Assembly: GCA_021234155.1 (NCBI GenBank)
Contig: JAJEKV010000008.1
Span: 6,904,445-6,968,444, forward strand
DNA: 64,000 nt
DNA from: Isoetes taiwanensis
Lineage: Eukaryota > Streptophyta > Lycopodiopsida > Isoetales > Isoetaceae
Direction: 5' to 3'
Below, piece after piece: positions 54,990 to 64,000 of the stretch. Numbering within the stretch: position 1 is the first letter of the stretch; each line of letters begins with the position of its first letter. Under the pieces are notes generated by a model that was not told the origin of the DNA, did no database searches, and saw only the letters and a list, made by a program, of their open reading frames with translations. The translations under genes and the position numbers were made by a program.

Positions 54990-56780
54990 ATCTACACAAT
55001 GGAATTTTTTGGCTATGTGCTCGATTTCTACCCTTGCTCGTTTTGAATTTTGCTACGAAGAAAAACAACCAGTGCAAAAAGAGAAGAAGTTGTAGCTATG
55101 GCTCATTGTTAAGCAGATTTAGAAAACTTAAGAAGCTCCATTTTCGTAGTGAGAAGGACGGAAATACGATGTAGTGCTGTGAGCAAGAAATACCAGAGAG
55201 AACTTGAAATCAAAGATCGAGCCTTTATTCCACTTCTTGGTGGAAAAAACCCTAATCGTGATGCACATATTTATACCCTATCTATCCCTTGCCACGTCAT
55301 CATATATCTTGTAAGATCCCTTGGTTTTCTTTTGCATCCCTTAATTTTTATATGTGCCACACTTGCATCATCTTTTTGTCATGTCATCACCTCACATGCC
55401 ACATCACCACAATCTGCCAAATCGGCATTACATATACCAACTCATCATCTCTGGCATCCATTCATCCTCCTTGAAACGTATCAATGAGGATATGCCTTGG
55501 TCATCTTTCAAGGGATCTTCAAGACAGTGCCAAGTTATGATTCGGTTCTAAAATCTTCTCTAGCATTTGTGAACTTAATGGGTATGGCACAGATTGGCCA
55601 TGGATATCCAGAATCACTCTGCCATTAGGTTTCTATTTTTCCTTCCTGTTCAATCAATAAGCAGATCGGATTTCTTGATACAAAAATCTTCATTATCCAA
55701 CCTTAACGTCCTTGGCCTCTGTATTTATCCATAGGATTAAATCCCAGCCGTCTATTCTAAGACGTTATATCCAGTAACAATTTTGGGCCAAAACTGTTAT
55801 GTCCATAACAACAATGTTATGTCCATAACAACAATGTTATGTCCATAATATCCTCTGCTGTCACGTACTACTTTTTCTGGGTTGCACTCTGCCGTGGTCG
55901 ATCCTTCGCAAAAGGCCGCCATAGCCAGGCCTCCAAGCCATAGCCAGATCTCTAGGCAGCCTCCAGGCGGCTTCTCTCTTTCTTTTGAACGGCCCTGCGC
56001 TTTCTTTTTTCCGATTTTGGGTTTTGATCCGGTGTGGCATCTCTGTTTTAAAACAGAGCTTTTAGCAGCCACAACTATGCAATAAGCAACAATCGCAGCT
56101 GGAGCTTCTAATACAAAAAAGGAATGTGTCAGGATTGACAAGTTTTCTGCCCAGATCTAAATCTGTATCGGAGCTGCTCTGAGCAAATCCAACTCATTTG
56201 ATGCAAATCTGACTCCCCTATCTATTTAAATCCGCCTCCCCTGTGCAAATCCGACTCCCCTGCTCTGTTTAAATCTGCCTCAACAAGGTTTAAAATGAAA
56301 CGCACTTATTTAAGAAGTGCGTTTGAAAGATTCCTTCTAAAAATTTACAAAATTCTAAAATACCCCTAAAAAGGACTCTTTTACTATCTTGTGTCTAAAG
56401 ATTTATAAAACTGCTCATGAAAACAGACATTTTAGGAAGACTTAACATTAAGGAGAAGAACAACAAAGAAAAATATCTCATTTTAGAGGGGAAAAGGACC
56501 ACTACGAAAGCCAAAGATTTATTATGGGGCAAACTCATATGAAAAAATTAGACGCTTTTGTATCTTATCCCTTAGAACGTTTATATTGGCTGTTATAGAA
56601 GACAAAAAATTTGTTATTTCACAACCATTTTGGCTAAACATCCTAATTGACCTTAAAAGACATTGGGAGACAGTTGAACAAACCGCTTGAATGAAAAAAT
56701 TATTGTTTTGCATCATATGGTATTACAAATGATAATACATCCACGAAATCATGCGTTAGTTGAAGTTCCAACCGACGATC
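54990..56780. other. No recognised gene; 20-bp triplicate
   Basis: No supported coding. GTTATGTCCATAACAACAAT, itself containing the palindrome GTTATG-TC-CATAAC, is repeated three times at 55795-55850. AAATCTGACTCCCC-like words recur at 56200-56270. Confidence 0.4.
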
Positions 56781-56784
56781 TTGC

Positions 56785-56800
56785 CGTATAAATTTATACC
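56785..56800. repeat. Outlying palindrome copy
   Basis: CGTATAAATTTATACC, a single copy of the palindrome arrayed at 57551-57933, located 750 bp upstream. Confidence 0.7.
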
Positions 56801-57550
56801 GAGGAAACGAGAGTTGAAGTAGTGAAGCTCGTGATTATATGGCCTTCTTTGTTGTTCTCGGAGATGTATTCATCATGTCTTTGGGCTTGCACAATACCAA
56901 TCCACAATATAGTGATGTTGAGAAGATAGTCAAGCTCCTTGTCAATGTTGAGAGTCTTGAAAGACAATTCCATCATCTCAGCGGTAAAGCGTCCATCTTG
57001 CACATTTCTCCACAGAGAAGTATTTGTCTATCTTGCTTTTTTTTGTCTGTTTGCAAAGAAATAGGTAAACTTTTGAGGGGTTGCTACTCCTCGCACCCCT
57101 ATGGACAAACTACGTAGTTTCCTTCTCGTTGAACACATGTGTATCCATAACATTTTGGGGTCCTTTGCCTTTAGAAGCGGTTTTGAGCTGCCTAAAGTGA
57201 AGTTAGCATGTGTGTAGAGAAAAAAAGTAAAAATAACAACGGGATTCGACTAATTTATGCTCTAACATTGCATTACAAGGTCAGAGAATTTAGAACTATT
57301 TTAGAACTTTTTGAACTAAAAAACTAAGAAAACTGCATAAAATTATCCCTTGAGTGTGTTATTTCAACAGTATTAAGTTGCAAAAACCTTTGGGAGCAAG
57401 AAAGACCCCACAAGATTTTGCACGATATAAACTTATACTCCTGGACTACATATTTTATGTATATATATATCTATATACATCTTATACATGTTAATATATA
57501 TATATATTCAATATATATACGTTCACATATTTGTATATATAAAAAAAAAC

Positions 57551-57933
57551 GGTATAAATTTATACCGCAGGAAGTCTCGCGGTATAGATTTATACCGCAA
57601 GACTTCTCTTTTTTTCGGATATATATATGTAAATATATATGTTATATATATATTATATATTTATATAATACACATATATATATATCTTTGGTATAAATTT
57701 ATACCGAAAAAAACTCTTCTGGTATAAATTTATACAACTTAGTCCTCTTCTTGGTATAAATTTATACCGCTTCGAAGTCCTTTTGTCAGTATAAATTTAT
57801 ACCGCTCGAAGTTCTTTTGTTGTATAAATTTATACCGCTCAAGTCTTCTTCTATGTATAAATTTATAACCGTCTGTAACTCTCTAGCATACTATGTCCAC
57901 ATATTACTATCTATTAAGGTATAAATTTATACC
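57551..57933. repeat. Array of 16-bp perfect palindromes, about 32-bp period
   Basis: Nine copies of GGTATAAATTTATACC or one- to two-base variants start at 57551, 57581, 57690, 57721, 57753, 57788, 57821, 57854 and 57918. Steps are 30-35 bp, with one gap of 64 and one of 109 that contains a TATATA microsatellite. Spacers are related to each other (CTTCGAAGTCCTTTTGT and variants), so it is a tandem minisatellite whose unit contains a self-complementary half. Each palindrome contains TATAAAT on both strands. Confidence 0.85.
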
Positions 57934-57959
57934 ATCTTGAAATTTATTTGGAAGAAACT

Positions 57960-58650
57960 AAAGACTACTGAGAACAAATAAATTACAAAGTTTAAAAAGT
58001 CCGTTTGATACATACGTCGACATCAAGCAGATCTGAAGTCTATAGCAAGCTGGAGGAGCAAATAAGAGCAAGTGTATAAAGCAAAGCGCAAGCATCTTCG
58101 ACTTCACCTCGCGTGTGAGGCATACTTTAAGGTGACAATATTTGCTTCATTGAGGCAATATCAAAATGTGTTGCATTTTTGCAATTTTGTTCATAATTTT
58201 GTAGTGAATTTATAAACTTTGAACTAAATACGTTTTTGGGCACTCTTAAGCGCTTTTTTTTTTTTTCAATGTCTATTTTGTTTTGTCCTTAAAAATATTA
58301 CTATTTCTCAAACCAAACTAGGGGGCCAAAAAATGGTACCAAACAATTTTGAATGGAAGCTGAGTTCAAATTCCCCTCCAAAAATGGTGCCTAAAATATT
58401 CAAATTGTCACACTTGTCACAAATATACCAAGAAAAGGGCATTTTTTAAGGGAATTTTAGGGAATCTTTCAAAGATTCCTTTTGAAGTGCGTTTGCAGCA
58501 AATAAGTGCTGGGGTCACGTCACTGCATCACATGTTCTGTTATGAAAACACAGGCTTACATTTGGTTTGCTTTTCTTGCCGGAATACAGTGCGGGCTACT
58601 GAGCTTGGCTATGGCAGCTCTGCCAAATGCCTCGGCCAAGGACGTTAAGG
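57960..58650. other. No recognised gene
   Basis: AT-rich spacer with a T-run at 58254-58266. A short plus-strand frame from 58506 leads into the foldback but is not recognised. Confidence 0.35.
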
Positions 58651-58652
58651 TC

Positions 58653-58813
58653 GATAACGTCCTCCCCTTGGCGTTATGGCCCATGAAAATGGCCTCGTGG
58701 CCATGTGGCCAGGAAATTCCTCGGTCGTATTGCCGTACGGCCTCAAAATTTCCTAGCCACATGGCCATTCAACCATTTTCATAGGCCATAACGCCTCGTG
58801 GGAGGACGTTATC
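58653..58813. repeat. Foldback with arms of about 75 bp
   Basis: GATAACGTCCTCCC at 58653 pairs with its complement ending at 58813. Pairing continues through GCGTTATGGCC, ATGAAAATGG, GGCCATGTGG and AGGAAATT almost to the centre (GTATTGCCGTAC, about 58729). Mismatches are scattered. It may be a small foldback transposon or a hairpin RNA source. Confidence 0.75.
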
Positions 58814-58849
58814 TAGCCCATATATTTAGACAAATTTAAATCCACAGAT

Positions 58850-60450
58850 TCGGCTTGTCAGAAGTGAATCCGAAGCAGTGGAGATGGCTTTGGATGGGTG
58901 GCATACCAAGGGCAATTCTGGAACGAGGACAATCTTCCCACTTCAAGAATTTCCAGAACCTGGAAGTTTTGTTCTTGTTACTGCCCGTTTTTCCTCAAAA
59001 CCAACTTTTCTGGCCGCCATGGTCTTTAGTCCGGCCCTCAGAACCAACTTTTTCTCAGAACCAACATTTCTGGCCCATGGTCTTCATGCACGGATCTCCA
59101 CAACCAACGGTTGCGGCGTGTTATGGGGCCTATTTCCATATATCAAAGCTTTTTTCGAGCTTCCAACGAGATTCAAGAAGAACAGTCATCAAGTCGAATG
59201 TTTTGCACAGGACGTGACCCCAGCACAAATTTCTTTCTTGATCTTTTCTTGGTCCAAGAATTCTCATCATGCAATTGGAACTTTTTCATAACAATTCCAA
59301 GGATTATTTCTTCTATTGTTTTCTCCTTGTTGTCTTCACATGACAATTTCCACCATATGTTTTCATGCCTTACTTTCTAAAGGATTTTTGTTTCATATTT
59401 TGTTGCCACCAGTTTGTGTGGTTCTTTCCCATGGCTCTCAACCACGTTTCTCCTTCGAGTTCTAGTGACTTGACCCCTTCATTATTCGAGGATTTTATTG
59501 CCACGTTGCTCCTTGGGTTTCTCACAGGTTTTTACCCCTTGCATAACAATCTTCTTCAATACACATCTCCATGCTTCTCATGGGTATCCATTTTCTTCAT
59601 GGATTTCCATGATGTAGTACTTCTTTTGTACTATATTTATTCCTTCTTCATATTACCCTAGCTTTCTCCTCCAAAGTTAGCATAATTCAATGATAATAGT
59701 CTTGTTAGCACAATAGCCCAACTCTGGTGACACCTTATCTGAAAGCCTAGCCTATCCACTTGTCCTAAAATTTGACATGGACATTCAACCAGCTGTTAGA
59801 CCTTGATCTAAAGAAAAGAAAGGTTGAGAACTGTAAAATGATGTACGTCATGTTGTTTGTGATTGTTCAGGTTCTAAGAAAAGAGCTCCGACAAGAAGAT
59901 TGCAAAAAGATCTCGTTTGAAACCCTTCTGCAAGATTGTGAACTACAACCATATATCATGCCAACTAGGTGACTTGCATTTCTGACCCCTGTACCTTTTA
60001 ATTGATGTTTTACTTCTAAGTTCTTGTGTTCATATGAGTCTTGGCATAGTATAGAGTATAATTTATTTTCTTCATATGTGCTTCTGCTAAAGATAAATTG
60101 CATTTTAATCCTGGGTTTTCTATATTGTCGAGGTTCAAATGTTGATTTATATAGTATTGGCAAGGAGTATAATTTGGTGTTCTAACACAGTTTTTTTTTA
60201 TGCAAGAAGTGAAATGGAGGAAAGGTTTAAGACTGGCAAAAATCGTTGATTTTTTGTAAAATTGTATTTCTAGTAAAGATCATTTGCCTCTTCTTCCAAG
60301 TGACTGCACCTTATGTAGAGTTATGATTTCTTCTTGCATAATATAAGCATTCATTTTGTGGTGGTTTGTTTATTAAACACTTGATGGAAATGAAAATTTT
60401 TATGCTTACATTTTCATAGCAATTTTTTTATTTCCGACCTTCTATTTTAA
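58850..60450. other. No recognised gene
   Basis: A plus-strand segment at 58855-59291 contains repeated peptide-like wording (FSQNQLFWP/FSQNQHFWP) caused by a short DNA duplication and is not recognised. A segment ending LRKELRQEDCKKISFETLLQ before GT (about 59870-59970) looks exon-like, but its family is unknown. Confidence 0.3.
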
Positions 60451-60459
60451 GTCTGCAGG

Positions 60460-61985
60460 AACATGGAAAAACTATTCAAACAATTATACCTTCATCTTCT
60501 TTATATCATGGTTGCTGGACATCTCTACAAGTGTGGCAAGGATATGATTTTGCACCGATGTGTTCTTCCTCATGAAGTCCCCGAGATTGTTCGCCAAGCA
60601 CATGAAGGACTTGGTGAAGGCCATTTCAGTGGTGATAACATGGCACAAAAAATTCTGTTGGCTGGCTACTTTTGTCCCACGTTGTTCAAGGATGCTCATG
60701 CTCATGTGCGCCAAGGTGATGTCTGTCAGCGTGTGGGAAGGCCCACGGCTCGTAACGCTCTACCCTTAATTCCCGTAGCCACGCCGTTATGCACACATCT
60801 GAGCAGCTCATGCCCATATCAGATGCTCTGAGATAGCAATTCATTAATTGCTGGCTTCGCTAATGGTTGCACGTCTGGCGTCCTACATTCTGCAAGTCTC
60901 CACCGTCAGAGAGTCCCTCACAGCACAGGGAATTTGAGCGCCCAGATAGGGAATTTGAACGCCTATTACAAGGGTTTTTCCTCCCACATGGGGTTTTTTT
61001 CGTCCCAGTGGTAGAGATACATTGTATATGGCTTTTATGGTTTTCTTTTATGTTTGGATACTATCTAATATATTGTATTGTGACCGTCTCATAGGCCAGT
61101 TGGCCTCGTGGACGTTAAAATATACTTCCTTCCTTCCTTCCTTCTGCAAATGGGATATGGATTTTGTTGGGCCAATTGATCCACCTGCTCAAAACTCCAC
61201 TGATTATGCCACGAAGTGGGCTGAAGCATGTGCATTACCTGATAACACCGCAGCAGCACAACAGGGGTGCTCTACATGCACGTCATTACATGCTTCGGCT
61301 GCCCCACGGAACTCGTGAGTGATCAGGGTGTTCATTTTGTCAATCAAACGATCAAGGAACTCGCAGACTAGTCCATCATCGGAAGAGCACATCATATTAT
61401 CTACAAGGCAATGGCCTTGTTGAAAGTACCAACAAAACTCTCATCAACATTCTAAAGAAGATTTGTGACGCTTCCAGGATAGATTAGCAGGAAAAGTTAC
61501 CCATTGTTTTATGGGCTTGCAACACTACTTACCACAGGGCAGACACCTTTCAAACTTGTGTATGGCCAAGAGGCCTGGATTGAGTTTGTCCTACCCACTC
61601 TCAGATTCCAAGTCGCTACTGTCCATGATCCTCCTGCCGCTTTACAGGAAAGGGTCTATCAGTTGCAACAACTAGATGAAATTCACAGGGATGCCTACCT
61701 CAGGGTTCTTGCTAGGCAACAATTGCAGAAATCCTGGATGACAATCACATCAAAGCCAAGACTTTCAAGGAAGGGGATTTAGTTCTTCTTTATGATTCCA
61801 GGCACAAAACTTTTGAAGGCAAGATCAGATTTTGTTGGCTTGGTCCTTACAAAATTATTAAAGTGGTACAACCAAGTATATTTCAACCCGCAGAATTAGA
61901 TGGCACTCCATTACCTACCTTGGTTAATGGCTTTCACCTCAAAACATTTTATACTAATTCATCAACATACACAATTCAAGACACA
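60460..61985 (+). mobile_element. Ty3/gypsy integrase relic
   Basis: Pieces in order are an H2C2 zinc-binding region (HEGLGEGHFSGDNMAQKILL with DVCQRVGRPTARNALPL, one Cys changed) at 60560-60780, integrase core start WDMDFVGPIDPPAQNS (about 61150), CFGCPTELVSDQGVHFVNQT (about 61290), QGNGLVESTNKTLINILKKI (about 61410), TGQTPFKLVYGQEAW (about 61535), and a C-terminal DLVLLYDSRHKTFEGKIRFC with LGPYKIIKVV (about 61775-61865). Multiple frameshifts are present. About 350 bp of unrelated sequence, with (CTTC)n near 61125-61142, splits the zinc-binding part from the core. Confidence 0.85.
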
Positions 61986-61989
61986 GACA

Positions 61990-62570
61990 AACCTGATTGA
62001 GTAGCAACCTTATATATTATATATTCAAAAGAGTAAGATTACAAAAATGGGCAATGCCCTTACTTAATCGCATGGGCATCACCCTTATTTTAAAGACAAA
62101 ATCCTACTCTAATTCTCTGGCTATTCCGGGTTTGGTGCAGCGCAGGCCTGCAGGACTACATAACCCTGCTCTAGATAATTAAATATGGGGTCAGGATTGT
62201 CTGCGGATGCAGACAGCCAGCCATCCATGGGAATCCCACGGTTCTTCATCTTCCATAAATCAAGGTCGTTCATTCGGCATGTTAACCATTCGAGGCAGTT
62301 CTTCGGCATGGTATTAACCATCTCCATCGCTGCAACTGATAGTATTCTCGCTTCAATCCTTGCTCGGCTTATATAGCCCTACCGACTCTTGGTTATCACG
62401 GTGGCCTAATCACTTTTTGCTGACCTGTCCATATTGGGTTCCAATTCCAGATTCCCATATCTTGCCGCAAATCCAGTAGCGGTACCTTCTCTCTGGCCTG
62501 TTGCTTCTGTCACCTCCTTCATTAAACCAGTTGAACTCTCGAGGTGCCCATCTTAATTACGCTCCTTTAA
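61990..62570. other. Possible 3' LTR region
   Basis: This follows the integrase end, where a 3' LTR would lie. No matching 5' LTR is in the window, so it cannot be confirmed. GGGCAATGCCCTTACTTAATCG then GGGCATCACCCTTA-like words recur at 62048-62085. No gene is seen. Confidence 0.3.
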
Positions 62571-62579
62571 ACTACGGCT

Positions 62580-64000
62580 GTGTCAAATCATTATTCGTAC
62601 ACCACCACGATGTTGCATCGCACCGTTTTCATGTCAATCTCCACCATTGATCTTCCTTCAGTTGGTTGTCTGGGACTTAGCCAAAATTTTGGTTCTCGAT
62701 CATTCTCCTCCGCGATGCTGCCATCTAGCAGAATTAACGGTTCAGAATCTGCTTTCTGCACTACCTATAAAAATCTCTTCTAAACAGACGCAAAACCTAA
62801 TGCTAAATCTTTTCAGTCTTTCACCTTCCGCTCTCAAGCTCTTTGCTCCATTTGATATGGCAACTCTACAGGCCACTGCGCCCATGGATCCTGATCTTTT
62901 TTCATCAGTGATTTTTTCCACATCAAGCGTTCGGGAGGCTCTTTAAGGCACTAGCCAGAAAGTTGCAGAAAGGGCGGGTTTGCTTGATTTTGCCAATCAA
63001 CAACTCCCTGTTCCAAATCCGGCTCAACTTTGGCAGTTTGTCGCTCATTTGGTCAAGACAGATGCTGGGTGCCAGACGATGATGGATCATACTCGGATCA
63101 CTCTAAATCAAAGTCTTTTGGAACATATATTTTAACTGCCCAGACACACTCCTTCTTTAAATTGGTCTGCTTTGCAGGATCATGATGTCACAGTTTATGG
63201 TCAAGCTCCCTACGCTGCCACAACACACAAGCTTACAAACATTGCTAAGCCTCATGAAGCTTTTGTCAAATTTTTATGGCGAAAATTCTATGGGTATTCT
63301 ATCAAGAACACCCACATCAACAAGCACTTCTTCCATACCGCCATTGTTGCTATTCCCGAGTTGACTGGCCATTTGCCTCTCTGGATTGCAGAAACTTTGA
63401 AGCAAGTCCAAAAAAAAACATGTATGAGGAAATGGAGATTGAGTTCACTCAACTCTACTTACAGCACTTAGGCGCCCTCAATAGTCTTCGTGCCTATATA
63501 GACGGTTAGATCATTCCCGTGGAATGGATCCCTCCTCCTATCAATACACTTCTTCCCTGTCCCGAATGGGAACGTTGGTGTCAGGCCCTGGATGTAGATT
63601 TACTTCAAGAATTCCACACTCAAGATCAGCAGCCTATGATGCAGCTTGCTCCTCAACATGACACTCCGTATGCATCACTTGGGAGCACCTCCACGCCGTC
63701 AGTTTCTAGAATAGTTTTCTAGTCATAACCATGGAAAAAACCATGCAGTGTTATAATTTTGGGTGCCTTGTGCTTCTGATTGGCATTCATCCTTTTGGAC
63801 AAAGGCTCTGGCTGGTCATGCTAATTGGACTCCAGCACACATTTCTACAGACCTCCGGTGGGATCCACGCTTTGTGTGTCAAAATGTCTGGCAGGAAGGA
63901 GAAACCCTGGATCATAACAGAAATTGGATCTACATTCCTAGTGAACGAGGTTGGCAGACCCCAACTAATGCCGTCTGGGGACTCACTCAATTTTTGGACA
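62580..64000 (+). pseudogene. Unrecognised long coding relic
   Basis: Plus-strand pieces look like one protein broken by frameshifts and stops: LPVPNPAQLWQFVAHLVKTD, ALQDHDVTVYGQAPYAATTH, PHEAFVKFLWRKFYGYSIKN, HLPLWIAETLKQVQKK, YEEMEIEFTQLYLQHLGALN, CPEWERWCQALDVDLLQEFH, and WIYIPSERGWQTPTNAVWGL at the edge. Amino acid composition is protein-like over more than 1 kb, but I do not recognise the family. Its position after a gypsy integrase suggests another transposon protein. It runs off the window. Confidence 0.4.

Noticed and set aside
55797-56141. 114-codon minus-strand frame
   Set aside because: Its C-terminal part is just the translation of the 20 bp triplicate, and no domain is visible in the rest.
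57551-57933. CRISPR-like array of palindromic repeats with spacers
   Set aside because: The DNA is plant nuclear, the repeat is 16 bp with a period near 32 bp, spacers resemble one another, and there are no cas genes. It is a tandem minisatellite.

Overview
This looks like nuclear DNA of a land plant. The evidence is spliced genes with plant-type exons, plant-restricted families (DUF1191, DUF632/NRG2-like, PLS-type PPR proteins, a short plant universal stress protein), and many LINE, Ty3/gypsy and small non-autonomous transposons. The wording of the PPR relics and the very high load of intron-bearing pseudogenes suggest a seed-free plant with a large genome, most likely a fern; that assignment is inference. 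Only two genes look complete. CCT5 (chaperonin TCP-1 epsilon, 2586-5193, nine exons, 536 aa) and a universal stress protein (45211-46110, four exons, 157 aa) can be read from start to stop through good splice sites. Everything else recognisable is broken. The relics are TM9SF (8.6-9.2 kb), DUF632 (11.9-13.0 kb), 3-hydroxyisobutyryl-CoA hydrolase (17.2-18.0 kb), PIG-A (22.1-22.5 kb), cytosolic aspartyl-tRNA synthetase (41.8-43.5 kb), several PPR pieces and a DUF1191 membrane protein lacking a clean start (48.3-49.1 kb). Layout: 0-21 kb is a repeat-dense domain around CCT5, with four copies of a 0.5-0.6 kb foldback element (1.6, 7.6, 13.7 and 19.3 kb), four copies of a roughly 115 bp repeat, and two inverted arms (0.5-1.7 and 19.5-20.6 kb). 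From 21 to 28.9 kb lie the PIG-A relic and a Ty3/gypsy gag-protease remnant. From 28.9 to 29.9 kb and from 32.7 to 38.9 kb lie two head-to-tail pairs of elements built the same way: an inverted terminal motif at one end, and the same motif followed by a hairpin at the other. This is the plan of Helentron/Helitron2-type rolling-circle transposons. The larger pair splits a PPR pseudogene and carries 5 kb of strongly pyrimidine-skewed DNA. From 41 to 47 kb lie a 5'-truncated LINE with a 17 bp target-site duplication inside the dead aspartyl-tRNA synthetase gene, the stress-protein gene and a second LINE 3' end. From 49.6 to 64 kb lie a tRNA-derived SINE head, a third LINE, a roughly 32 bp-period array of a perfect 16 bp palindrome, a long foldback, a Ty3/gypsy integrase relic and an unrecognised coding relic at the right edge. 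There is no operon-like cooperation between genes. The window is mainly a record of layered insertions around two conserved housekeeping genes.
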